From an uncultured Rivibacter sp. (GTDB lineage: Bacteria > Pseudomonadota > Gammaproteobacteria > Burkholderiales > Burkholderiaceae), in the NCBI GenBank assembly GCA_946480925.1, contig CAMLLU010000016.1, positions 26,319 to 90,318 on the forward strand: a stretch of 64,000 bases of DNA. The letters run 5' to 3'. Under the pieces are notes generated by a model. The model had not been told where the DNA came from and made no database searches. It was given only the letters and a program-made list of their open reading frames with translations. This document shows, piece after piece, positions 55,893-63,599 of the stretch (its first letter is position 1; every line of letters begins with the position of its first letter). A program made the translations under genes and the position numbers.

Positions 55893-57610
55893 TGCTGTTG
55901 AACGTTGAGAACCTCCGCGTGCGTTTCCGCATGGGCCGCGGCTCGAAGGTCGCCTATGCCGAAGGCGTGGGCCGCGGCGACACGGGCGTGAGCTTTGCGG
56001 TGCCCGAGAACAGCACCGTCGCGCTGGTGGGCGAGTCGGGCTCGGGCAAGAGCGTCACGGCCATGTCCATCCTGAACCTGCTGCCCGACAACGCCGAGCG
56101 GCATGGCGCCATCAGCTTTGCCAGCCGCGACATGCTGGCCGCCACGCTGCCCGAGCTGCAGGCCATTCGCGGGCGCGAGATCGCCTGCGTGTTCCAGGAC
56201 CCGATGACCTCGCTGAACCCGGTGTTCACGGTGGGCGACCAGATCGTCGAGCCATTGGTGAGGCACCTGGGCATGAGCCGCCGACATGCGCTCGAAAAGG
56301 CAGAGAGCCTGCTCACCGAAGTGGGCCTGCCCGACCCGAAGCGGCGCCTGAAGGCCTACCCGCACGAGCTTTCCGGCGGCCAGCAGCAACGCGTGATGAT
56401 CGCCATCGCGCTGGCCTGCGAGCCCAAGCTGCTGATCGCCGACGAGCCGACCACCGCGCTCGACGTGACCATCCAGCGGCAGATCCTCGAGCTGCTCGCG
56501 CGGCTGAAGGAGCGGCACCGCATGAGCATGCTCTTCATCAGCCACGACCTGGGCGTGGTGGGCGAGATCGCCGACCGCGTGGTGGTGATGCGCCACGGCC
56601 TCGTGCGCGAGCAGGGCGAGGTGTCGCAGATCTTCGCCGCGCCGCAGGACGCCTACACCAAGGCCCTGCTGGCCTGCCGCCCCACGCTGGACGGCCGGGC
56701 CGAGCGCCTGATGGTGATCGACGACCACATGGAAGGCCGCCTCGAGCTCAAGGCGCCCAAGCCGGTGGACCATGCCGCGCGGGCCGACGAGCCGGTGGTG
56801 CTGCAGGTGAAGTCGCTCACCAAGAGCTTCTGGCTGCGCTCGGGCGTGTTCGGCCGCAGGGAGTTCCAGGCCGTCAAGGGCGTGAGCTTCGCGCTGCGGC
56901 GCGGCCACACGCTGGGCATCGTGGGCGAGTCGGGCTCGGGCAAGACGACCGCCGGGCTCGCGCTGCTGCGCCTGCACGAGCCTGCCGGCGGACCGATGGG
57001 CGGCGAAGTACTGTTCAACGGGCAGGACCTGCTGCAGGTACCGCGCTCGCAATGGCAGCCATTCCGCCGCCGCATCCAGATCGTGTTCCAGAACCCGTAT
57101 GCGTCGCTCAACCCGCGCTTCACCATCGGCCAGACGCTGCTGGAGCCCATGCGCATTCACGGCCTGGGCGGCAGCACCGACGGCCAGCGGGACGAGCGTG
57201 CCCGTTACCTGCTCGGCAAGGTCGGGCTCGATGCGAGCGCCATGCAGAAGTACCCGCACGAGTTTTCGGGCGGCCAGCGCCAGCGCATCGCCATCGCGCG
57301 CGCCATTGCGGTAGAGCCCGACGTCATCGTGCTCGACGAAGCCGTGTCGGCACTCGACGTGAGCGTGCAGGCCCAGGTGCTGAACCTGCTGCGCGACCTG
57401 CAGGACGAATTCGGCCTCGCCTACATCTTCATCAGCCACGACCTCGCGGTGGTGCGCTTCATGGCCGACGAGGTGCTGGTCATGAAGGACGGCGAAGTGG
57501 TCGAGCGCAACGCCACCGAGATGCTGCTGGCCCACCCGCAGCAGGAATACACCAAGCGGCTGCTGGCCGCGGTGCCGCGTGGAGTAGCCGCGCGAGCAGC
57601 CCTGGCCTGA
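55892..57610 (+). CDS. ABC transporter fused double ATP-binding protein
   Basis: A 572-residue protein with two nucleotide-binding domains (about residues 1-255 and 300-560), as in YejF/GsiA-type fused DppD-DppF proteins. Each has Walker A ([16 protein letters not shown]), the ABC signature ([16 protein letters not shown]), Walker B ([26 protein letters not shown]) and the switch histidine. Both sites therefore look active; the second Walker B carries EAVSAL in place of EPTSAL. GGAG lies 7 bases before the ATG. It powers the permease pair encoded just upstream. Confidence 0.93.
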   Translation: MLLNVENLRVRFRMGRGSKVAYAEGVGRGDTGVSFAVPENSTVALVGESGSGKSVTAMSILNLLPDNAERHGAISFASRDMLAATLPELQAIRGREIACVFQDPMTSLNPVFTVGDQIVEPLVRHLGMSRRHALEKAESLLTEVGLPDPKRRLKAYPHELSGGQQQRVMIAIALACEPKLLIADEPTTALDVTIQRQILELLARLKERHRMSMLFISHDLGVVGEIADRVVVMRHGLVREQGEVSQIFAAPQDAYTKALLACRPTLDGRAERLMVIDDHMEGRLELKAPKPVDHAARADEPVVLQVKSLTKSFWLRSGVFGRREFQAVKGVSFALRRGHTLGIVGESGSGKTTAGLALLRLHEPAGGPMGGEVLFNGQDLLQVPRSQWQPFRRRIQIVFQNPYASLNPRFTIGQTLLEPMRIHGLGGSTDGQRDERARYLLGKVGLDASAMQKYPHEFSGGQRQRIAIARAIAVEPDVIVLDEAVSALDVSVQAQVLNLLRDLQDEFGLAYIFISHDLAVVRFMADEVLVMKDGEVVERNATEMLLAHPQQEYTKRLLAAVPRGVAARAALA

Positions 57611-57731
57611 CCCCGCGCAGCAGGCGTCGGCGGATTCGCCGTCCGCTGCAAAGAAGCACCCCCGCGGCAGACCGCACTGGCGGGGAAGCAAAGGATGCGG
57701 GCCGCCGCGCCGGGCCGCTCCCAAGCAAGGC

Positions 57732-57752
57732 CCACCCCTCTCGGAGGGGTGG
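57732..57752. terminator. GC-rich hairpin between the ATPase and TetR genes
   Basis: CCACCCCTC-TCG-GAGGGGTGG is a perfect 9-base stem about 120 bases after the ATPase stop. No T-run follows. The surrounding 57611-57780 shows no gene and resembles other GC-rich intergenic elements of the window. Confidence 0.5.
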
Positions 57753-57781
57753 CCGGCGTACCCGCTGGCCGGGGAGTTGAT

Positions 57782-57803
57782 ATTTCGCACGACCGTGCGT
57801 AAA
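57782..57803. promoter_or_regulatory. TetR operator, degenerate copy
   Basis: ATTTCGCACGA followed by CCGTGCGTAAA matches the perfect palindrome at 58488-58509 except in a few bases of the right half. It lies 12 bases before the tetR ATG, implying autoregulation. Confidence 0.8.
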
Positions 57804-57815
57804 CTGAACCGAGCC

Positions 57816-58445
57816 ATGGAAACCAAAACCGAACGCAGCGGGCTGACGCTGGCGGCCATCCTCGACACGGCCTTGCTGATGGCCGCGCAGGACGGCCTCG
57901 ACAGCCTCACGATCGGCGAGGTCGCCAAGCGGCTGGGCCTGTCCAAGAGCGGCGTGTTCTCGCGCGTCGGCTCGCGCGAGGCGCTGCAGAAGGCGGTGGT
58001 CGAGGAATACGACCGCCGCTTCATGCAGGAAGTGTTCGTGCCGGCCATGCGCGAGCCGCGCGGCCTGCCGCGGCTGAACGCCATCATGCGGCTGTGGCTG
58101 CAGCGGGCACGCGACTTCGAGATCCGCCACGGCTGCATCTACTGCGCCGGCGCCTTCGAGTTCGACGACCGCGACGGCCCGGTGCGCGACCTGCTCATCG
58201 ACGGCACGCTGCGGTGGCGCGCCGCGCTCAAGCGCACCGTCATCCAGGCGCTCGACGAAGGGCACCTGAAGCCCGACACCAGCCCCGACCAGCTCGTGTT
58301 CGAGCTCGACGGCCTGTTTGTCGCGCTCATGCGCGAAGCCCGCTTCCTTCGTGACCCCAAGGCCGCCGACCGTGCCTGGACCGCCTATGAGCGGCTGATC
58401 CGCATGGTGCAGGCCGAAGGCCCCCAACACCCCAGCCAAGTCTGA
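57816..58445 (+). CDS. TetR-family transcriptional regulator
   Basis: A 209-residue TetR-type repressor with N-terminal helix-turn-helix (LTIGEVAKRLGLSKSGVFSR, about residues 31-50) and a C-terminal ligand domain with YCAGAFEFDDRDGPVRDLL. The ATG at 57816 lies directly after a degenerate operator. The same sequence as a perfect palindrome precedes the peptide/hydrolase genes, so this protein is likely to repress itself and them. The ligand is unknown. Confidence 0.9.
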   Translation: METKTERSGLTLAAILDTALLMAAQDGLDSLTIGEVAKRLGLSKSGVFSRVGSREALQKAVVEEYDRRFMQEVFVPAMREPRGLPRLNAIMRLWLQRARDFEIRHGCIYCAGAFEFDDRDGPVRDLLIDGTLRWRAALKRTVIQALDEGHLKPDTSPDQLVFELDGLFVALMREARFLRDPKAADRAWTAYERLIRMVQAEGPQHPSQV

Positions 58446-58487
58446 AACCCGACCATGCCGGCCATTGCCGCCCTTTTTCTTCGCCAA

Positions 58488-58509
58488 ATTTCGCACGATC
58501 GTGCGAAAT
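58488..58509. promoter_or_regulatory. TetR operator, perfect 22-bp palindrome
   Basis: ATTTCGCACGA is followed at once by its exact reverse complement TCGTGCGAAAT. It lies 26 bases before the start of the 37-residue peptide gene and shares its sequence with the degenerate site before tetR. Confidence 0.88.
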
Positions 58510-58535
58510 AATTTGCCCATCGAAGGAGAACTGCC

Positions 58536-58649
58536 ATGCTGCTCATCCTGACCCCTCTCGCCCTGTGCGCCGTCGCCCTGGCCGCACGCACCGTCTGGCG
58601 TGCCTGGCGCTCGATCCCCAAGCGCAACGCTGACTTCGGCATCGTCTGA
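58536..58649 (+). CDS. Small membrane peptide (37 residues)
   Basis: A short gene with AAGGAG 7 bases before its ATG, encoding MLLILTPLALCAVALAARTV then a basic tail (WRAWRSIPKRNADFGIV). One membrane helix with the positively charged C-terminus inside is likely. It lies between the perfect TetR operator and the hydrolase gene (10 bases away), so it should be the first gene of the repressed unit. I do not recognise it; no function is claimed. Confidence 0.65.
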   Translation: MLLILTPLALCAVALAARTVWRAWRSIPKRNADFGIV

Positions 58650-58659
58650 GGGCCGCCCC

Positions 58660-59562
58660 ATGGAGCCCACGACGACCGCCCAGGCCGCCAACCCGGCCAC
58701 CGCCTTCTACGCCACGGGCCGTGCCGCCAGCTTGCTGGCAGCCAGCCTGCGGGCCGCCCATGCGCTGCAGCCTGCGCTCGGCACCCGGCTGGCCACGCGG
58801 CTGTTCTTCACCGTGCTGCCCAGCAAGCTGGCGGCGCGGCGCCAACGCCCGGGCCCGCAGTGGCGGGCCGAACGCTGGCCGTTCGAACGCGCCTCGCTCA
58901 CGCTGTATCGCCATGCCGAGGCCGATGCCACGCGGCCGCAGGTGCTGCTCGTGCACGGCTGGGCCGGACATGCGCAGCAGATGTTGCCGATGGCCGAGGC
59001 ACTGCGCGAAGCGGGGCTGCAGCCAGTGCTGCTGGAGTTTCCCGGCCACGGTGCCAGCGATGGCTGGAGCAGCACGCTGCCGCAGTTCCTGCGCGCGCTC
59101 GAATATGTAGCGGCGCAACTCGGCGAGCTGCATGCGGTGGTGGCGCATTCGCTGGGCAGCCTGGCGGCGGCCGCGGCAGTGGGGCGCGGCCTGGCGCTCC
59201 AGCGGCTGGTGCTGCTGGCGATGTCGCCCTCGCCACGCCAGGTGACGGGCTGGTTTGCAGGCGGCTTCGGGCTCGACGCCGCCGCGCTGGCGCGATTCCG
59301 CCGGCACATCGAGGCACGCGAGGGTCTGCCGCTGGCGATCTTCGAGCCCGAACAGCTGGGGCCGCGGCTGGCCGTTCCCAGCCTCCTGGTGCACGACCTG
59401 GGCGACCGGACCGCGCCTTTCGCCAACAGCCAGAAGCTGCTGACGCTGGCGCCCAAGGCCCAGCTGATGGCGGTCGAAGGGCTGGGGCACCGGCGCGTCC
59501 TGAGCGACACGGCCGTCATCGCCCGCGTGACCGACTGGTGCCGGGCTCCAGGGTCTTCTTGA
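58660..59562 (+). CDS. Alpha/beta hydrolase fold protein
   Basis: A 300-residue serine hydrolase: the oxyanion region LLVHGWAGHAQQM (about residues 90-102), nucleophile motif AHSLGS (about 164-169), acid in LLVHDLGDRTAPF and catalytic histidine in VEGLGHRRVL. The N-terminal 80 residues, hydrophobic and basic, may associate with the membrane. The ATG at 58660 follows the small peptide gene by 10 bases. It is under the TetR palindrome. Substrate unknown; esters or lipids are possible. Confidence 0.85.
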   Translation: MEPTTTAQAANPATAFYATGRAASLLAASLRAAHALQPALGTRLATRLFFTVLPSKLAARRQRPGPQWRAERWPFERASLTLYRHAEADATRPQVLLVHGWAGHAQQMLPMAEALREAGLQPVLLEFPGHGASDGWSSTLPQFLRALEYVAAQLGELHAVVAHSLGSLAAAAAVGRGLALQRLVLLAMSPSPRQVTGWFAGGFGLDAAALARFRRHIEAREGLPLAIFEPEQLGPRLAVPSLLVHDLGDRTAPFANSQKLLTLAPKAQLMAVEGLGHRRVLSDTAVIARVTDWCRAPGSS

Positions 59563-59842
59563 CCCCTCGCTGGGCGGGGCGCCCGGCCCCTGGGGCGCCG
59601 AGCAAGGCGATCCGTTGCGCCGCCGCGGCCCACACTGCGCCATGCTGCACTGCGAAGTGACGATTTACGTCAGCGCCGTAACCGCGCACTTACGGTCCAG
59701 ACGTGAATTGGCGCCGCCCAGCACGCGGCCTGTCGGTAAGAAGCGCCACGACTGGCAAAAACGCCTGCAGACCCTGCTCGGGCGGGCTGGCATGGAAAGC
59801 GCATAGCGAGTTCCATCCAAAGTTTGCAGCAGTAGCCAGCCC
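59563..59842. other. Intergenic region without a supported gene
   Basis: The 280 bases after the hydrolase gene contain GC-rich inverted repeats (GGGGCGCCCGGCCCCTGGGG-like) and several open frames that look like shadows. I see no RNA gene or promoter I can support. Confidence 0.4.
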
Positions 59843-60118
59843 ATGCCGACCCCGCCAAAAACAGCACGCCTTCGCCCTGCAGCCCCGAGCTGCCGCGGCG
59901 GCGCCTCGTCCCTGCTGCGGCTCACGCCGCACGGTGCGCAAGGTGCTCCGAGCCTGGCGCGTGCTGGTGAGCGCAACGGCAAGACTGGCAAGGGTGCGGC
60001 ACGTCAGGGCCTGGGTGCCTGGCTGGCGCGTGCTGCCGACCACCTGATGCCGCGCGGTGCTGAAGCGCTGCCGGTGTTCGGACTGTCCGAATTCGCAGCC
60101 AGCCGGCTGCAGGCCTGA
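59843..60118 (+). CDS. Doubtful small ORF (91 residues)
   Basis: An open frame for a basic, alanine-, glycine- and leucine-rich protein ending AADHLMPRGAEALPVFGLSE and a short tail. There is no clear ribosome binding site, and third-position GC is lower than in neighbouring genes. I do not recognise it. It could be a small gene or non-coding. Confidence 0.3.
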   Translation: MPTPPKTARLRPAAPSCRGGASSLLRLTPHGAQGAPSLARAGERNGKTGKGAARQGLGAWLARAADHLMPRGAEALPVFGLSEFAASRLQA

Positions 60119-60154
60119 GCAACAGCAACGAGACAAGGGGGGAGGGGCTCCACC

Positions 60155-60355
60155 ATGTCTGATACGAAACATACCGATTCACAACTGGCGGCATTGAGCG
60201 TAGAAGATCAGACTGCACGCCCGCCGGTGATGCGAGTCGCGCTTCCTTCGGGGGCGGCTCCACGTCAATTCAAGGTGCTGCAGTCGCGCGGCGCGCCGGG
60301 CCAGAGGGCCCTGCCGCTCGGTGGTGGCATCGGCAAAGGTTTGCGGACCGGTTGA
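60155..60355 (+). CDS. Small hypothetical protein (66 residues)
   Basis: A 66-residue protein, MSDTKHTDSQLAALSVEDQT at the start and a glycine-rich PLGGGIGKGLRTG at the end. GGGAGG lies 8 bases before the ATG, and a branched hairpin with a run of seven T follows at once, which supports expression. It has no signal peptide or membrane segment. Not recognised. Confidence 0.5.
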   Translation: MSDTKHTDSQLAALSVEDQTARPPVMRVALPSGAAPRQFKVLQSRGAPGQRALPLGGGIGKGLRTG

Positions 60356-60362
60356 CGTCCAG

Positions 60363-60430
60363 GGGGAGCGGGCGCGTCGGGGTAGGAGAGAGCGAGCCCT
60401 CGACAACCCGTCCCGCTCCCCTCTTTTTTT
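60363..60430 (+). terminator. Branched terminator-like structure with T7 run
   Basis: GGGGAGCGGG pairs with CCCGCTCCCC 39 bases later and is followed by CTTTTTTT... (T 60424-60430). The enclosed part can fold further (GTCG with CGAC, GGG with CCC). It ends the 66-residue ORF transcript and could also be a small structured RNA. Confidence 0.6.
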
Positions 60431-60461
60431 CTTCCGATCCACCCCCTTCTTTTCTCCTTCC

Positions 60462-60488
60462 TTGACACCGGGCACGCCCCGGTAGCGT
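60462..60488 (+). promoter_or_regulatory. Possible promoter of the uracil/xanthine permease gene
   Basis: A perfect -35 hexamer TTGACA (60462-60467) lies about 100 bases before the permease ATG. The -10 is weak (TAGCGT at 60483, spacer 15). A CCGGG-N5-CCCGG repeat lies between the hexamers. Confidence 0.4.
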
Positions 60489-60567
60489 CGTTTGTGGCCC
60501 TCCCTACACTGGGCGGCCGCCGCGCCACGAGTGCGGCGCGCACAAACAAGACGACGAAGGAGAAACC

Positions 60568-61908
60568 ATGAGCTTGTTCCCGCAATGGCGCGAAAAGACC
60601 GAGGGAGTCATCGCGCCCGATGAGCGCCTGCCTTGGCCGCAAACGGCCGCGATGGGCGTGCAGCACGTGATCGCGATGTTCGGCGCCACCGTGCTGGCGC
60701 CCATCCTGATGGGCTTCGACCCCAACGTGGCCATCCTCATGTCGGGCATCGGCACGCTGATCTTCTTCTTCATCGTGGGCGGCCAGGTGCCCAGCTACCT
60801 GGGCTCGAGCTTCGCCTTCATCGGCGTGGTGATCGCGGCCACCGGCTATGCGGGCGGTTCGGAGCCCAACGGCAACATCGGCGTGGCGCTGGGTGGAATC
60901 ATCGCGTGCGGCGCGGTCTACACGCTCATCGGCGTGCTGGTGTGGCTCACCAACGAGCGGCACAAGAAGTCGGCGCCCATCCAGGGCATGGAAGTCGAAG
61001 AGGTGGAAACGGGCGCGGCGGTGCACTGGATCGAGCGGCTGATGCCGCCGGTGGTGACGGGCGCCGTGGTCGCGGTGATCGGCCTCAACCTCGCCGGCGT
61101 GCCCATCAAGAACATGGCGCCCACGCCCTTCGACGCCTGGATGCAAGCCATCACCTTCGTGAGCGTCGGCGCGGTGGCGGTGTTCACCCGCGGCATGGTG
61201 CAGCGGCTGCTCATCCTGGTGGGGCTCATCGTGGCCACCGTCATCTATGCGGTGCTCACCAACGGCCTGGGCCTGGGCAAGCCGCTCGACTTCACTGCGC
61301 TGGCCAGCGCACCCTGGTTCGGCCTGCCACGCTTTGCCGCGCCGGTGTTCGACGCCAAGGCCATGCTGCTGATCGCCCCGGTGGCGGTGATCCTGGTGGC
61401 CGAGAACCTGGGCCACATCAAGGCCGTGAGCGCGATGACGGGGCGCGACCTCAACCCCTACATGGGCCGCGCCTTCATCGGCGACGGCATCGCGACCATG
61501 GTCTCGGGCGCCTCGGGCGGCACCGGCGTCACCACCTATGCCGAAAACATCGGCGTGATGGCGGCCACCAAGATCTACTCGACGGCGATCTTCGTGGTGG
61601 CAGCGGCCATCGCCATCGTGCTGGGCTTTTCGCCCAAGTTCGGCGCGCTGATCCAGACCGTGCCGCTGGCGGTGATGGGCGGCGTGTCCATCGTGGTGTT
61701 CGGCCTCATCGCAGTGGCGGGCGCCAAGATCTGGGTCGACAACCGCGTGGACTTCTCCGACAACACCAACCTCATCGTCGTGGCGGTCACGCTCATCCTG
61801 GGCACGGGCGACTACACGCTGAGGCTGGGCGACTTCGCGCTGGGCGGCATCGGCACCGCCACGTTCGGTGCCATCCTGCTGCACGCGCTGCTCAAGCGCC
61901 GCAGCTGA
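60568..61908 (+). CDS. Uracil/xanthine permease family transporter
   Basis: A 446-residue nucleobase:cation symporter-2 (UraA-like) protein with fourteen expected helices. QTAAMGVQHVIAMFGATVLA (start), QVPSYLGSSFAFIGVV, and the transport motif AENLGHIKAVSAMTGRDLNP (helix 10 region with the conserved Glu) are clear. The NAT signature region shows GASGGTGVTTYAENIGVMAA, as in uracil-type members. It is expected to import a pyrimidine or purine base with protons. AAGGAG precedes the ATG by 7 bases. Confidence 0.92.
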   Translation: MSLFPQWREKTEGVIAPDERLPWPQTAAMGVQHVIAMFGATVLAPILMGFDPNVAILMSGIGTLIFFFIVGGQVPSYLGSSFAFIGVVIAATGYAGGSEPNGNIGVALGGIIACGAVYTLIGVLVWLTNERHKKSAPIQGMEVEEVETGAAVHWIERLMPPVVTGAVVAVIGLNLAGVPIKNMAPTPFDAWMQAITFVSVGAVAVFTRGMVQRLLILVGLIVATVIYAVLTNGLGLGKPLDFTALASAPWFGLPRFAAPVFDAKAMLLIAPVAVILVAENLGHIKAVSAMTGRDLNPYMGRAFIGDGIATMVSGASGGTGVTTYAENIGVMAATKIYSTAIFVVAAAIAIVLGFSPKFGALIQTVPLAVMGGVSIVVFGLIAVAGAKIWVDNRVDFSDNTNLIVVAVTLILGTGDYTLRLGDFALGGIGTATFGAILLHALLKRRS

Positions 61909-62069
61909 GCGATTCCTTTGGCGCATCACTGCCTCCCCGAAAACACCATCCCCTGAAATAGGGAACGCGGCCAAAGTGCCACACGATGTTCACCAACAGA
62001 GCGCCGCAATGACATCAACGCAAAGCCTTCATACAGTCCGCGCCCCAATCAACAAAAAACAGGGCGAAC

Positions 62070-62582
62070 ATGAAGATCAGAAAGGTCACTGCCACGCTGC
62101 TGGCCGCATCTCTTAGCTTTCCGGCTGCTGCAGGTGATGTAGTCGTTATCAAAGGAGAGCGAATTAGACGAGCCCCACCCAGGATCGACTTCATATCCCG
62201 CGGTGAAGGAGGCGCTTCCTCTGGACGCGCTTGGGGAGACAGTGGCGGAGCAGGGTCCGTCACTGTCGCAGCATGGCTTGAGAAAAAGGCGGATGTACGC
62301 TGCGCCCCCGCCGTGGGAGAGCAAACAAGGCAAACCACCTCGCATGCTCAACCAATGGACCGGCAAATGGCGGCCTTGGCAGTATTTCGTTCCATTCCAT
62401 TAACGCAACGCAAGGACGCAATTGTGGGTGGCTTGTTGAGAGTGACATATGCGGACGGAGGCTCAGAGCAGTGGTCGGTGCCGTCTCCAAGCTTCTCAGA
62501 TGGAGGAATCAACGTGCCTATGCCTGGCACATTGAAGCTGGGTAGCGGAAACGCGGAAACGACGTCTTGCGCCGGAGTGTGA
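62070..62582 (+). CDS. Hypothetical exported protein
   Basis: A 170-residue protein with a signal peptide (MKIRKVTATLLAASLSFPAA, cleavage near AGD). The mature part has no recognised domain; it contains VIKGERIRRAPPRIDF, glycine/serine-rich GEGGASSGRAWGDSGGAGS and a C-terminal VTYADGGSEQWSVPSP. Two cysteines may pair. Base composition is clearly less GC-rich than the rest of the window. It is followed by a second unknown gene three bases after its stop, and the two probably form an operon. Confidence 0.65.
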   Translation: MKIRKVTATLLAASLSFPAAAGDVVVIKGERIRRAPPRIDFISRGEGGASSGRAWGDSGGAGSVTVAAWLEKKADVRCAPAVGEQTRQTTSHAQPMDRQMAALAVFRSIPLTQRKDAIVGGLLRVTYADGGSEQWSVPSPSFSDGGINVPMPGTLKLGSGNAETTSCAGV

Positions 62583-62584
62583 GA

Positions 62585-63571
62585 ATGATCCTCGTGACAA
62601 TGCCCGGCAAACGCGGAGTTCGACTGTTTTCGGTGGCGATCTGCGCCCTAGGTGTACTTTGTGGTGTAGGCGTCTATCTGATGCTCAGCGGGCAGAACAG
62701 TGCCGCACCATCAATTCCTCAGCTCGTGGGCCTTCGGCAGCCAGTGAAAAGTACGGTCGAATCCGCCGCACAGCAAGAACCGCCCACTCCTAGCGAAGTT
62801 TCGGGAGAGCGGCATCTCTCAATGGCTACCGCTCTGGCCGCGGCGGAAGACCTTCGAGCGTTTGCGGAAATGGCAAAGCAGCGGCCTGAGCTTGGGGGCT
62901 ACTTCTATGAGCAAGTTGCCGTCGAGCGTTGCCGGGAGGTACGCCAAATCCAGAAGGAGTATTCGGCACTGCCGAGCACATCTGCTGTTGAGCATCCAAA
63001 GGTGCTTGCTCGCGATGCGGCGTTGGCGCACCTTACGCGCCAGTGTGCAAGCTTCATCGATTCCGAACTCGACCTCTATCGGTTTCATTCACCGGTGTAT
63101 CAGCAAGCAGTAGCCGACGGTAAAGACCCGCTGTTGAAGCTGAAAACTGATGTGCTTCAGGCATACGGATCTGCGGACGTCGCTGCGATGGCTCGGAGCA
63201 ACAAGGCAATACTGGCAACACAGGACATGGAGTTCATCCAGAAATCAGGTCTCGGAATCACAAAAGACGGGTATTACTTTGACGGTCATGTCTTGTCTGG
63301 AGCAAAGGGCGCGCAGGCATTTAGCGCTGCACTATCCCTTGCAGCATGCGAGTTAGGTGAACGCTGCGGCAGTGAGGATTTCATAGTCCTGAAGAACTGC
63401 GCTACAGATGCAATATGCACGTCATCACGCCAAGAAACCATTGAGGCCGTTTTGCGCGACGACCAGGGCTTCACGGAGAGCGATGTGTCGCGCGTCAAAG
63501 CGTTGAGTCGAAGCTTGGCAAGCGCACTCCAAGCACAGGACGTTGACAAATTCGTTCCTGGGGCAAAGTAG
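62585..63571 (+). CDS. Hypothetical membrane-anchored protein
   Basis: A 328-residue protein with an N-terminal membrane anchor (LFSVAICALGVLCGVGVYLM, about residues 14-33), a proline-rich linker and a mostly helical periplasmic part with five cysteines (ERCREV, RQCASF, AACELGERCG, CATDAICTSS). No domain recognised. GGAG lies 7 bases before the ATG at 62585, three bases after the upstream stop. GC content is low for the window. It lies between the permease gene and an IS remnant, so recent transfer is likely. Confidence 0.65.
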   Translation: MILVTMPGKRGVRLFSVAICALGVLCGVGVYLMLSGQNSAAPSIPQLVGLRQPVKSTVESAAQQEPPTPSEVSGERHLSMATALAAAEDLRAFAEMAKQRPELGGYFYEQVAVERCREVRQIQKEYSALPSTSAVEHPKVLARDAALAHLTRQCASFIDSELDLYRFHSPVYQQAVADGKDPLLKLKTDVLQAYGSADVAAMARSNKAILATQDMEFIQKSGLGITKDGYYFDGHVLSGAKGAQAFSAALSLAACELGERCGSEDFIVLKNCATDAICTSSRQETIEAVLRDDQGFTESDVSRVKALSRSLASALQAQDVDKFVPGAK

Positions 63572-63599
63572 ATCCGCCGACAGTAGTGTCCGGTTCATT

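Noticed and set aside
55775..58138. 787-residue minus-strand frame across the ATPase gene
   Set aside because: Opposite a clearly real double ATPase; His/Arg/Gln-rich shadow.
59703..60047. 114-residue plus-strand frame starting with GTG
   Set aside because: Overlaps the 59843 frame, has no ribosome binding site and an Arg/Ala/Cys-rich shadow composition.
60265..61974. 569-residue minus-strand frame opposite the uracil/xanthine permease
   Set aside because: The plus-strand gene has unmistakable NAT-family motifs; the minus frame is a His/Asp/Arg-rich shadow.
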